Notes: generated by a model from the letters alone, not told the origin. A DNA stretch of 64,000 bases from Thermococcaceae archaeon (GCA_030156945.1 JASGLT010000002.1:62001-126000), one strand, 5' to 3'. Shown: positions 51,399-59,648, numbered from the stretch's first letter. A program made the numbers and translations.

Positions 51399-52634
51399 AT
51401 GTTCAGGCTCACCGATTTCACCTACGATGGAAAGACTGTTTTTCTGAGGGCTGATCTTAACTCTCCTGTGGAGAACGGGAGAATAACGAGCGATGCCCGA
51501 TTTAGAGCGGTTTTGCCGACGATTCAACACCTCCTCGACGACGGCGCAAAGCTTGTCATAGCGACCCACCAGAGCAGACCCTACAAGGGAGACTACATAA
51601 CCACCGAGGAGCACGCCCAAATCCTGAGTAAACTTCTCGGTCAGGAAGTTGAATACGTGGAGGACATCTTCGGGAAGTACGCCAGGGAGAGAATAAGCTC
51701 CCTGAAACCGGGAGAGGCTATAATACTCGAAAACCTCCGCTTTTCGGCCGAAGAAGTGTTCTACAAGCCGATAGAGGAGTGCGAGAGGACGTTTTTCGTT
51801 AGGAAACTTGCGCCGTTGATAGACTACGTTGTGAACGATGCCTTTGCAGCAGCTCACAGGAGCCAGCCCTCCCTCGTTGGCTTCGCTCGATTAAAGCCGA
51901 TGATAATGGGGAAGCTGATGGAAGCTGAAGTTGATGCATTGAGCAAAGCCTACGAGAGCGACGAGAGGCCGAGAGTTTACGTCCTGGGCGGCGCAAAGGT
52001 GGACGACTCTCTCCGCGTTGCCGAGAACGTTCTGAGGAAGAGAAAAGCCGACCTTATCCTTACGGGTGGCCTCGTCGGACAGATATTCACCCTCGCTAAG
52101 GGCTTTGACCTCGGGGATGCCAACATAGAGTTCCTTCACAGGAAAGGCCTCCTTGGGCTCGTAGACTGGGCGGAGAAGATACTCGACGAGTTTTATCCCT
52201 ATGTCAGAACGCCAGTGGACTTTGCCATCGACTATAAAGGCGAGCGCTTAGAGGTCGACCTTCTGAGCGAGGACAAGAGGCTGTTTGACCAGCATCCCAT
52301 CCTCGACATAGGCTCAAGGACCGTTGAGAAGTACCGCGAGATACTGATGGATGCAAAAATAATAGTCGCAAACGGTCCGATGGGCGTCTTTGAGATTGAA
52401 GAGTTCGCAGTCGGCACCGTCGGTGTCTTCAGGGCCATTGGCGAGAGCCCCGCCTTCTCAGTGGTGGGCGGGGGACACTCTATCGCGAGCATCTACAGGT
52501 ACAACATCACCGGGATAAGCCACATCTCAACGGGTGGCGGGGCCATGCTGAGCTTCTTCGCAGGAGAGGAGCTTCCAGTCCTCAAGGCGCTGAAGATAAG
52601 CTATGAAAAGTTCAAAGACAGGGTAAAAGAATGA
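51399..52634 (+). CDS. pgk: Phosphoglycerate kinase
   Basis: A 411-residue glycolytic/gluconeogenic kinase. VFLRADLNSPVENGRITSDARFRAVLPTI, THQSRPYKGDYITTEEHA, LENLRF, VNDAFAAAHRSQPSLVGF, VLGGAKVDDSLRV and the C-terminal GGGHSIASIYRYNITGISHISTGGGAMLSFFAGEELPVLKAL are all typical. It interconverts 1,3-bisphosphoglycerate and 3-phosphoglycerate. An AT-rich TTTATTAAAG and CATATTTAAC upstream can hold the TATA box. No TGM-type glycolytic operator was seen. Confidence 0.97.
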   Translation: MFRLTDFTYDGKTVFLRADLNSPVENGRITSDARFRAVLPTIQHLLDDGAKLVIATHQSRPYKGDYITTEEHAQILSKLLGQEVEYVEDIFGKYARERISSLKPGEAIILENLRFSAEEVFYKPIEECERTFFVRKLAPLIDYVVNDAFAAAHRSQPSLVGFARLKPMIMGKLMEAEVDALSKAYESDERPRVYVLGGAKVDDSLRVAENVLRKRKADLILTGGLVGQIFTLAKGFDLGDANIEFLHRKGLLGLVDWAEKILDEFYPYVRTPVDFAIDYKGERLEVDLLSEDKRLFDQHPILDIGSRTVEKYREILMDAKIIVANGPMGVFEIEEFAVGTVGVFRAIGESPAFSVVGGGHSIASIYRYNITGISHISTGGGAMLSFFAGEELPVLKALKISYEKFKDRVKE

Positions 52635-52648
52635 GAGAGCCCTCCCTT

Positions 52649-53419
52649 TCAACCTATGGTTGCTCTCTCGAACTCGGTCATAGCCAGACCCACCAGGAGG
52701 GCCGCCAGGACGGTTAGAACACCCAAATCAACACCGAGGGAGAACTTCGCCACACTCGCCCCCACGAGGAAGTGCCTTGCACCGTCAACGGCGTAGGTTA
52801 GGGGATTGATGTAAGCTAATGCCTTCATCCAGCCCGGCATTGTGTCTATGGGGTATATCGCGCCGCTCAGGAAGGTCAGCGGGAGCATGAGGACCATCAT
52901 CACCATCTGGAAGCCCTCCATGCTCTCCATCTTCAAAGCCAAGCTAACGCCAAAGCCCGAGAAGGCCATCGAGAGCAGGAAGCCGACGCCGAGGGCCGGG
53001 AGGAAGCCGCTCAGCTTGAGGCTCTCCGCGAGCGGGTAGGTGAGGACGAGTATTATCGCTCCCTGAGCCAGCGTCACGAGCGAGTCGCCGATTATCCTCC
53101 CCAGGATGCTCCCCTTCCTCGATGCGGGAGCAACAAGGACTTCCTTGAGAAAGCCGAACTGCTTGTCCCAGATGACGCTTACCCCCGCTATGAAGCTCAT
53201 GTTGAAGACCGTCATGGCAAAGATACCCGGCGCGAGGAAGGTGAGGTAGTCAACTCCTCCGAAGATCATCTTCGCCATGGGGTTGTCGAAGACCCTGCTC
53301 CACCCGAGGCCGAAGAAGACGAGCCAGATGAGCGGGTTGATTACCATCCCGAGTACCCTCGACCTTGCTCGGATAAACCTCTTGAGCTGCCTGTAGGCCA
53401 TCGTGGTTAATGCCTCCAT
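52649..53419 (-). CDS. ABC-2 type transporter permease
   Basis: About 256 residues, six membrane helices, of the ABC-2 exporter family (LAPGIFAMTVFNMSFIAGVSVIWDKQFGFLKEVLVAPASRKGSILGRI, LPLTFLSGAIYPIDTMPGWMKALAYINPLTYAVDGARHFL). GGAGGTG lies five bases before the ATG at 53419. It is the third gene of the PadR-ATPase-permease operon and probably exports a drug or lipid. Confidence 0.93.
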   Translation of the reverse strand: MEALTTMAYRQLKRFIRARSRVLGMVINPLIWLVFFGLGWSRVFDNPMAKMIFGGVDYLTFLAPGIFAMTVFNMSFIAGVSVIWDKQFGFLKEVLVAPASRKGSILGRIIGDSLVTLAQGAIILVLTYPLAESLKLSGFLPALGVGFLLSMAFSGFGVSLALKMESMEGFQMVMMVLMLPLTFLSGAIYPIDTMPGWMKALAYINPLTYAVDGARHFLVGASVAKFSLGVDLGVLTVLAALLVGLAMTEFERATIG

Positions 53420-53423
53420 CATC

Positions 53424-54410
53424 TCACCTCCTCCTCATCCTCATTCTCACGAAGGAAGCCATCGGGTTTTCAGGGCTTTCATCCCTTATCTCCCTGCCCG
53501 TCAAGTGGAGGAAGACGTCGTTGAGCGTGGGCCTGTGGTAGGTAACCTCGAGGATTCTTATTCCCCTCTCATTTGCGAGCTCGAAGAGCCCCGGGAGCGC
53601 TTCCGCTGCATTTTCCACCTCAAGCGCCACCCTGCCGTCGGGAAGAACCTTGCATCCCCTGATGAACTCCCCCTGGAGACACTTGAGCTCCTCGGGAGCT
53701 TCAAGTTTAAGATAGATCACGTCGTTTCCAACGAGCTTTTTGAGCTCCTCGGCAGTTCCTTCTGCAATTATCTTCCCGTGGTCTATGATGGCTATCCTGT
53801 CCGCCAACATCTCCGCCTCGTCCATGTAGTGGGTCGTGAGGAAAATCGTCATGTTGTGCTCCTCCTTCATCGCCCTTATGTAGTCCCAGATGTGCGCCCT
53901 CGTCTGGGGGTCGAGGCCTATCGTCGGCTCATCAAGGAAGAGAACCTCCGGCTCGTGGAGTAGGGAGCGCGCTATCTCAAGCCTGCGCTGCATTCCGCCG
54001 CTGAAGGTCTTGACTGGTTTGTCTTTGAACTCCCAGAGCTCGACGAACTTGAGGAGGCGCTCCATCTTCTCCCTCAGCTCGTTCCCCTTCAGCCCGTATA
54101 TTCTCCCGTGGATGTACATGTTCTCCCACGCTGTCAGCTCCCTGTCGAGACTTGGATCTTGAAAGACTATGCCTATCCTCTTCCTCACTTCCATCGGCTC
54201 CTCAACCACGTCGTGGCCAGCGACGACCGCCCTTCCAGCGGTCGGCCTTAAAAGCGTCGTGAGGACGTGCACCGTTGTCGTCTTTCCTGCCCCGTTCGGC
54301 CCGAGGAAGGCGAATATCTCTCCCTGCTTGACCTTAAAGGAGACCCCTTTAACGGCCTCAAAGTCCCCGTACTTCTTGACGAGGTTCTCAACAACTATTG
54401 CTTCGCTCAT
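53424..54410 (-). CDS. ABC transporter ATPase (DrrA-like)
   Basis: A 328-residue ATPase: Walker A GPNGAGKTTT, signature FSGGMQRRLEIA, Walker B LFLDEPTIGLDPQTR, H-loop LTTHYMDEAE, followed by the DUF4162-type C-terminal domain. It matches the DrrA/NodI daunorubicin-resistance class. It overlaps the PadR stop by four bases, and the permease start lies just after its stop. Confidence 0.94.
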   Translation of the reverse strand: MSEAIVVENLVKKYGDFEAVKGVSFKVKQGEIFAFLGPNGAGKTTTVHVLTTLLRPTAGRAVVAGHDVVEEPMEVRKRIGIVFQDPSLDRELTAWENMYIHGRIYGLKGNELREKMERLLKFVELWEFKDKPVKTFSGGMQRRLEIARSLLHEPEVLFLDEPTIGLDPQTRAHIWDYIRAMKEEHNMTIFLTTHYMDEAEMLADRIAIIDHGKIIAEGTAEELKKLVGNDVIYLKLEAPEELKCLQGEFIRGCKVLPDGRVALEVENAAEALPGLFELANERGIRILEVTYHRPTLNDVFLHLTGREIRDESPENPMASFVRMRMRRR

Positions 54411-54877
54411 TCCGTTCCCTCCTTTATCTCGCCCAATAGAATCAATCTAACCCTCTTCGTGAACTCTGCAAATTCCTTCGCGAGGGCCCTCTTCTGCTCC
54501 TCGCTCATCTCGCTGATCGAGCTGAAGGCCTCCTTGAGAACCTCCGCCAGCTCTCTGCCGCCGAGCCTCGCGAATTCCCTAAAGCGCTCGGCCATCTCAA
54601 GGACTTCCTTTACCTCGTACTCGTGCTCTCTGAGGTACTCTTTCCCCTTCCCGGTTATGTGGTAGAGCTTCTTCTCCCTTTTTCCCTCGCCGGCGACCTC
54701 AATGAGGCCAGCTCTCCTCAGAGAGGCGAGGATAGGGTAGATTGTCCCCGGGCTCGGCTGGGGCATGCCGTACCTCCTCTCAAGCTCCGCCATTATACCG
54801 TAACCGTGAAGCGGGCCTTCCTCAAGGATCTTCAGGACGAGGAGTTTGAGGTGCCCTCTAAACTTCGGCTTCTCCAT
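54407..54877 (-). CDS. PadR family transcription regulator
   Basis: About 156 residues. A winged helix (LKLLVLKILEEGPLHGYGIMAELERRYGMPQPSPGTIYPILASLRRAGLIE) is characteristic of PadR, followed by a helical dimerisation tail. GGTGA lies five bases before the ATG at 54877; a GTG three codons upstream is an alternative. It heads the exporter operon and probably represses it through the palindrome at 54888-54909, which lies between its TATA box and its start codon. Confidence 0.93.
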   Translation of the reverse strand: MEKPKFRGHLKLLVLKILEEGPLHGYGIMAELERRYGMPQPSPGTIYPILASLRRAGLIEVAGEGKREKKLYHITGKGKEYLREHEYEVKEVLEMAERFREFARLGGRELAEVLKEAFSSISEMSEEQKRALAKEFAEFTKRVRLILLGEIKEGTE

Positions 54878-54887
54878 TTCGTTCACC

Positions 54888-54909
54888 GATATATCAGTTG
54901 ATATGTCGA
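54888..54909. promoter_or_regulatory. PadR autoregulatory operator
   Basis: A 22-bp palindrome: CGA-n-ATATCA, two central bases, TGATAT-n-TCG, with only the fourth pair and the centre unmatched. On the minus strand CTTTATAAAC (TATA) lies immediately upstream, so the operator covers the transcription start of the padR-exporter operon, as expected for a repressor released by its ligand. Confidence 0.8.
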
Positions 54910-54969
54910 GTTTATAAAGCTTTTGCGCTGCAGAATTGGAATATCTTATGCAATTACAAAGTTTTTAGT

Positions 54970-54990
54970 TATGACAAAATTTGACATAAT
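54970..54990. promoter_or_regulatory. Near-perfect palindrome upstream of chitinase gene
   Basis: TTATG-a-CAAA-a-TTTG-a-CATAA is a 21-bp palindrome, mismatched only at the centre and one symmetric position. It is flanked by TATGCAATTA (54948) and TAATTGCAATA (54988-54998), a second inverted pair that encloses it. The TATA box of the chitinase gene (ACTTTTATAAAC, about 55005-55016) follows 15 bases later. This is the position expected for an activator or repressor of the chitinase promoter. Confidence 0.65.
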
Positions 54991-55052
54991 TGCAATATCG
55001 GATACTTTTATAAACAAAGCGGTGCATTAATCAGCTTGAAAGGTGGTCCCCA

Positions 55053-56849
55053 ATGGAAAGGCCGCTAAGTTTTTTGCTCGTTGCACTGTTTGTAAGTGCC
55101 CTTATTTTGCAGATTCCACAGGCATTTCCAGCCTCTTCCGGAGGCTCGCTTCAGTTAACCGGCGAAGTTCTCGGATGGGATGCCGTGAACATAACCTGGA
55201 CGCAAGTAAATGGTACAAGGGCCTACTTAGTGTACAGAAGTGAGAGTTTTGAGAATCTTCTCGCCGACGAGAACTTAATCGCGGTCGTAAACTGGAGCAA
55301 ATACCCCGAGTACCACAGAGGATGGAGCTATCTCCCCAATGAAACTGTTGAGTATAATGGGAGCATATGGGTTGCACTGAAGCTGACCAATTCTCCGCCT
55401 GGAGGAGAAGGATGGAAGAGAGTTGGTCCGGTTATTCCGGTGAACTACTATTCCGACTCCTCTCTGGAAGGAAACAAAACATACTATTATGCCGTTATTC
55501 CGCTGTTTGAAAACAACAAGAAAGGAAAGCCCTCCAACAGCCTTAAGGTCAGAACTCCTCCCGAGCCCTACAGGATAGTCGTCTATTACATCTCCTGGGG
55601 GGTTTATGCAAGAAAGTTCTACGTGTCGGACATCCCTTACGAGAACGTCACCCACGTCCTCTATGCCTTCCTGAGGCCCCTGGAAAACGGAACAGTCACC
55701 TGGGCCGACCCGTGGGCAGACCCCAGCAATCTTGAGGCTTTGGGAGAGTTTAAAAAGCACTACCCAGCGGTTAAAGTACTCGTCTCGGTGGGGGGTTGGA
55801 CCCTCAGCAAGTACTTCTCCGACATAGCGGCAGACCCTGCAAAGAGAGAGGAGTTTGCAAACAGCGTCCTGAGGATAATCAGAAGGTACGGGTTCGATGG
55901 AGTGGACGTTGATTGGGAATATCCAGGTGGAGGGGGGATGAAGAGCAACCACGTAAGGCCCGACGACGGTAAGAACTTTGTTCTGCTCATGAAAAAACTC
56001 AGGGAAGTCCTCGATAATGCGGGAAAGGAAGATCACAAGCACTACCTTATAACCGCAGCCGTTTCTCCGAACCCTGAGATAGCAGGGAGGGTTAACTGGA
56101 GCGATGCCATGAAGTACATTGACTTCATCAACGTAATGGCCTATGATTTCATTGGACTCTGGAGCAACTGTACGGGTCATAACGCTCCCCTATACAAGAA
56201 CCCTACGTCTCCGGTTCCGGGAAGCGTTGATGAGGCCGTTAGGTGGTATACATCTCGCATCCCTCCTGAGAAGGTAGTTCTCGGGTTACCCTTTTACGGG
56301 AGGAGCTTTGCCAACGTCCCTCTGGTGAATCACGGGCTTTTCCAGCCCTACAATGGGACCCCGGATGGAACATGGGGATCAGCGGCTGAAACTCATGGTG
56401 TGATGGACTACTGGGATATTGCGGATAGGGTAGATAGCGGGACGTATCAGGAATTCTGGGATAATTATTCACTCGTTCCCTGGGCGTACTCGGAGAAGCT
56501 TGGGATTTTCATAACGTACGATGATCCAAGAAGCGTGAGGATAAAGACGGAATACGCGATAAACAATACCCTGGGAGGAGTTATGGTGTGGGAAATCACA
56601 GCCGACAGGAAGCCAGGAACAGCGCAGCATCCTCTGCTTGAAGCAATTCTCGATGCACTTGAGGAGAAGCCCCCGGCCTGGATTCCAGATGAATACTCGC
56701 TGGGTTCCAAAGCCCCTCAGCAATTTACGGTGGAAGAGCCGAAAATTGGTCCCGTTCCAGCCTCCACCTCGCCGCCCCAGAGATCCACATGTGGGCCGTC
56801 TGTTCTGGTCTTAATCACAATTTTGGCGGCTGCTTTCAGGAAGAGGTAG
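55053..56849 (+). CDS. Surface-anchored GH18 chitinase
   Basis: 598 residues. Signal peptide (about 1-27), then an Fn3-like domain (about 33-172) that carries an inserted CBM5/12-like segment (GWSYLPNETVEYNGSIWVAL, about 90-128). A GH18 catalytic barrel (about 175-545) follows, with DGVDVDWEYPGG, catalytic Glu E289. The ending STCGPSVLVLITILAAAFRKR is a CGP-CTERM tail. It hydrolyses chitin or chito-oligosaccharides at the cell surface. GGTGG lies before the ATG. This single-barrel enzyme differs from the large double-barrel chitinase known from T. kodakarensis. Confidence 0.92.
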   Translation: MERPLSFLLVALFVSALILQIPQAFPASSGGSLQLTGEVLGWDAVNITWTQVNGTRAYLVYRSESFENLLADENLIAVVNWSKYPEYHRGWSYLPNETVEYNGSIWVALKLTNSPPGGEGWKRVGPVIPVNYYSDSSLEGNKTYYYAVIPLFENNKKGKPSNSLKVRTPPEPYRIVVYYISWGVYARKFYVSDIPYENVTHVLYAFLRPLENGTVTWADPWADPSNLEALGEFKKHYPAVKVLVSVGGWTLSKYFSDIAADPAKREEFANSVLRIIRRYGFDGVDVDWEYPGGGGMKSNHVRPDDGKNFVLLMKKLREVLDNAGKEDHKHYLITAAVSPNPEIAGRVNWSDAMKYIDFINVMAYDFIGLWSNCTGHNAPLYKNPTSPVPGSVDEAVRWYTSRIPPEKVVLGLPFYGRSFANVPLVNHGLFQPYNGTPDGTWGSAAETHGVMDYWDIADRVDSGTYQEFWDNYSLVPWAYSEKLGIFITYDDPRSVRIKTEYAINNTLGGVMVWEITADRKPGTAQHPLLEAILDALEEKPPAWIPDEYSLGSKAPQQFTVEEPKIGPVPASTSPPQRSTCGPSVLVLITILAAAFRKR

Positions 56850-56890
56850 TGTTTTTATTTCTCTCCCTCCTATTTTTGTTGGTGGTGTTC

Positions 56891-57319
56891 ATGAGGCTCA
56901 TCATTAAACCTCTCTTCGACGTGGAGCTTCCAGGTGGCTTTGAAGAAATTATTCGCTCAAAACTGACTGGGAAGGAAGTAAAAACGGGTGAGACCATCGA
57001 GATAGACCTCCTTGGAAAGCCCCTTGCCTTCAGGGTTGTCCTCGCCGATCCAAGCCCGATGAAGGTCTCGAAAAATACAAGAATCGAGATAACGAGAAGC
57101 GAAGTGGAGGAGTTAACCCTCGAATTCGATTATGAAGTCAGAGAAGTGCTTCCTTTCTCGAAAGGCCTCGTCGTTGTCCTTGAAAACGAAGTTCGAATAT
57201 ACAACTGGACCGGGCAAAAGCTTTATAGCAGGGAGTTCGAGGAACTGAAAGAAGTTAGGGTGGCAGAAGGAAGGGTGGTGGTAGTCCATGGAAGCAAAGT
57301 CACGCTCATTGAGCCTTAA
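56891..57319 (+). CDS. Hypothetical beta-rich protein
   Basis: A 142-residue cytoplasmic protein. The first 70 residues (RLIIKPLFDVELPGGFEEIIRSKLTGKEVKTGETIEIDLLGKPLAFRVVLADPSP) resemble a double-psi barrel or CDC48-N-like module; the rest forms short beta repeats (GLVVVLENEVRIYNW, EGRVVVVHGSKVTLIEP). GGTGGTG lies just before the ATG at 56891, so the upstream extension inside the chitinase gene is rejected. It overlaps the nth gene by 32 bases, suggesting co-translation. The function is unknown. Confidence 0.77.
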   Translation: MRLIIKPLFDVELPGGFEEIIRSKLTGKEVKTGETIEIDLLGKPLAFRVVLADPSPMKVSKNTRIEITRSEVEELTLEFDYEVREVLPFSKGLVVVLENEVRIYNWTGQKLYSREFEELKEVRVAEGRVVVVHGSKVTLIEP

Positions 57320-58004
57320 GGGCTTCACTTTCGAGGAGGGCTGGGAGGAGAAGAAAAAGAGAGCTGAGAAGATAGTCGAAATCCTTATGGAGACCCACCC
57401 GAGGGAGAAGCTCCTCATCGGCGACCCCTACCGAACGCTCGTCCACTGCATAATATCCCAGAGGATGAGGGACAAGGTTACATACCGCGTCTGGGAGGAG
57501 CTGTTTAGGAGGTACGGGAACATCGAGAAGATAGCCAACACTCCAGTAGAGGAGATGCAGGAGTTCCTGAGAAAGCAGGGTGTCGGCCTCTGGAAGACGA
57601 AGGGCGAGTGGATAGTTAAAGCCTCCAAGATAATCCTTGAGAAGTACGGGGGAAAGGTGCCAGATAATATCCACGAACTCATGAAGCTCCCAGGAATAGG
57701 GAGGAAATGTGCGAACATAGTGCTCGCTTACGGCTTCGGAAAGCAGGCGATTCCCGTTGACACCCACGTAAACAGAATAAGCAAGCGCCTTGGCCTGGCT
57801 CCCCCGAGGGTCGCTCCTGAGAAGGTCGAAGAATACCTGAGGGCTTTAATCCCGAGGGATAAGTGGATATACGTCAACCACGCGATGGTCGACCACGGGA
57901 GGAGCATCTGCCGGCCGATAAACCCGAAGTGTGGGGAATGTCCGTTGAGGGAGCTCTGCCCCTACGCGAAGGGCCTTGTAACGGAGGAGCACCTGAGGGG
58001 ATGA
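57288..58004 (+). CDS. nth: Endonuclease III (DNA glycosylase/AP lyase)
   Basis: A 238-residue Nth-type enzyme that removes oxidised pyrimidines. The helix-hairpin-helix is in LPGIGRKCANIVLAYGFGKQAIPVDTHVNRISKRLG with the catalytic Lys after the hairpin and Asp in VDTHV. The Fe-S loop is CRPINPKCGECPLRELC (C-x6-C-x2-C-x5-C). GGTGG lies six bases before the ATG. It precedes a TIM-barrel pseudogene by four bases. Confidence 0.94.
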   Translation: MEAKSRSLSLKGFTFEEGWEEKKKRAEKIVEILMETHPREKLLIGDPYRTLVHCIISQRMRDKVTYRVWEELFRRYGNIEKIANTPVEEMQEFLRKQGVGLWKTKGEWIVKASKIILEKYGGKVPDNIHELMKLPGIGRKCANIVLAYGFGKQAIPVDTHVNRISKRLGLAPPRVAPEKVEEYLRALIPRDKWIYVNHAMVDHGRSICRPINPKCGECPLRELCPYAKGLVTEEHLRG

Positions 58005-58008
58005 TAGG

Positions 58009-58789
58009 ATGAAGGTCGGCCTCTCGACCACGGCATTTAACGGTTCAACCCCAAGGGAGTTTGAAAAGTGGCTCGACACTGTCAGCGAACTTGGTTTTGA
58101 GTTCGTGGAGCTGGTTAGTGAGTGGCCCCATCAAATAACTCCAGAAAACGTTCGGGAATGGATAGAGGTTCTGGAGACCTTTAGTATGGCAAATACCCTC
58201 CATGCTCCCTTTATAGACCTCAACATCGGCTCCTTTAATGATAAGATAAGGAGGGTTTCTCTTGAGATTTTGGAAGAAGCTTTCGAGGTAGCTGCGACCC
58301 TCGGCTCAGAAGTCTTAACTGTTCCCCCTGGCTACTGTTCTCCCCTAAGCAGGAAACACCGGGGAGTATCTCAAAATTCATAGAGCCTCCCTACGGGAAC
58401 TCTCGAGGCTCGGAGAGGAATACTCTATAGCCTTCGGCGTAGAGAGCATGCCGAACTTCCCGATTTTGGATGCTCAGACTCCCGAGAGCCTTGATGAACT
58501 TATTGAGGGAATCGATTTTAGAGTAACTTTCGATGTGGGACACTTAAACACGACCACTCGTGATTTTGATAGTTTTATTGAGACTTTCAGAGAAAGGATA
58601 GTTCACATTCATCTTCACGACAACTTTGGCAAAAGGAATGAACACCTTGCCCTTGGGGAGGGTAACATACCCTGGGAGCGCGTGCTTCAGAGGTTGTCGC
58701 CCAAGACTTGGGCCCTGGAAGTCGAAGGGTTAAAAGAGGCTGAGCTCAGCTTGAAATTTATTAAAGAAAAAGCGGGGGAGCTATTGTGA
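58009..58789 (+). pseudogene. Frameshifted sugar-phosphate isomerase/AP endonuclease 2-type TIM barrel
   Basis: Two frames make one TIM-barrel protein. The first (58009-58383) starts MKVGLSTTAFNGSTPREFEKWLDTVSELGFEFVELV and stops soon after LTVPPGYCSP. The second, shifted by one base, continues AGNTGEYLKIHRASLRELSRLGEEYSIAFGVESMPNFPIL and ends KFIKEKAGELL, with VTFDVGHLN and IVHIHLHDNFGKRNEHLALGEGNI as family motifs. The extra base lies in the CCCCTAAGCAGG region near 58350. The rest of the gene is undamaged, so a recent mutation, a sequencing error or recoding are all possible. Confidence 0.8.
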
Positions 58790-58861
58790 AATAATCCCTT
58801 AGAATTTCCGAGAGCACCGTAAGATTTATAAATTCCCCCCGTGTCCCATACATTGGGTCGT

Positions 58862-58937
58862 GCCGCCGTAGCTTAGATGGTAGAGCGCCGGACTGTTAAT
58901 CCGGCGGTCCCCGGTTCGAGCCCGGGCGGCGGCGCCA
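58862..58937 (+). tRNA. tRNA-Asn(GTT)
   Basis: Acceptor GCCGCCG pairs with CGGCGGC, discriminator G, encoded CCA. Anticodon loop CTGTTAA gives GTT. T loop GGTTCGAGCCC is canonical. The TATA element ATTTATAAAT (58824-58833) is shared with the following tRNA. Confidence 0.97.
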
Positions 58938-58941
58938 TTGT

Positions 58942-59019
58942 GGGCCCGTAGCTCAGCCTGGTCAGAGCGCGCGGCTCATAACCGCGTGGTCGGGGGTTCA
59001 AAGCCCCCCGGGCCCACCA
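58942..59019 (+). tRNA. tRNA-Ile(CAT)
   Basis: Acceptor GGGCCCG pairs with CGGGCCC, discriminator A, encoded CCA. The anticodon loop CTCATAA gives CAT without an intron. The acceptor matches archaeal tRNA-Ile, not the initiator (AGC start) or the intron-bearing elongator Met at 20030, so this is probably the isoleucine tRNA whose C34 is modified to agmatidine to read AUA. It lies four bases after tRNA-Asn. Confidence 0.87.
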
Positions 59020-59345
59020 CAGCAGCCCTTTCTTACGAAAGCGCTGGCGGAAGAAAAAGTATGCGATTCTAACAAGCTAGCTTTTGAGTGGGTTTACCCT
59101 CGAGTTGCCAGATATACTGGATTTCCTTGCACAGTATAGCGCTCGAAGAGCGCTAAAAAGAAAGCTGAAATCACAATTAACGAGAAATTTTGAGAGCAAA
59201 CCCGCGCGAGGTTGTCTTTTTAAGGGCATACTCTCATCAACGGGCAAGTTCAAAAGGAAGGGAAACCTTTTTGGTCAAGTTTTTTTTCTAAAAGCTTGCT
59301 GGAGAAAAGTTTCCTCGAACTTGCTCTCATGGTGGTGCAAGCAAG
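59020..59345 (+). repeat. Non-coding repeat, copy B, downstream of tRNA-Ile(CAT)
   Basis: Aligns with the region after tRNA-Met (20138 onward), beginning right after the CCA: CAGCAGCCCTTTCTT, ACGAAAGCGCTGGCGGAA. The hairpin TAGCGCTC-GAA-GAGCGCTA (59137-59155), followed by AAAAAGAAAG, matches the hairpins of copy A but with compensated base changes. Further shared blocks are AAATCACAATT and TTTGGTCAAG. A 162-residue open frame covers this region but runs through the hairpin and into the antisense of the next gene; it is not considered real. The remaining bases to 59371 hold nothing recognised. Confidence 0.7.
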
Positions 59346-59371
59346 TAGAATTAATAAAAAACCTCTCCTCA

Positions 59372-59635
59372 CTACATCTTCCCAAGGAGCATAAGTATCC
59401 CGAAAACTATAAACAGAACTCCTGCCCCTTTGTGGATAATCTCAAGGGGAAGTACTTCTTTAAGCCGGTCTCCGATTACAGCACCGATAAGGTTTACGGC
59501 AGCGAGGCCCAGAGCTGCGCCGAGAAAGGCAGTTTTCCAGCCGTATTTCGATGCAAACGCGATCGTGGCTAATTGAGTCTTGTCACCAAGTTCTGCAAGG
59601 AAAATAGCGATAAAAACGGAAAAAATGCCGTCCAA
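59372..59635 (-). CDS. UPF0016/GDT1-type membrane protein, single-repeat
   Basis: About 87 residues with three membrane helices. The ELGDKTQLA motif (ExGDKT) is the signature of the UPF0016 (GDT1/TMEM165/MneA) family of cation exchangers for Mn or Ca. Full-length members carry two such motifs; this has one, so it should dimerise. GAGGTG lies six bases before the TTG at 59635, a better start than the GTG at 59644. It follows the aminotransferase gene closely, so the two are probably one operon. Confidence 0.82.
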   Translation of the reverse strand: MDGIFSVFIAIFLAELGDKTQLATIAFASKYGWKTAFLGAALGLAAVNLIGAVIGDRLKEVLPLEIIHKGAGVLFIVFGILMLLGKM

Positions 59636-59648
59636 CGCTATCACCTCT

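Noticed and set aside
59084-59572. 162-residue open frame on the plus strand after tRNA-Ile(CAT)
   Set aside because: It crosses the structured repeat and continues antisense into the UPF0016 gene, has no clear ribosome binding site, and the homologous repeat at 20138 is full of stops in the same alignment.
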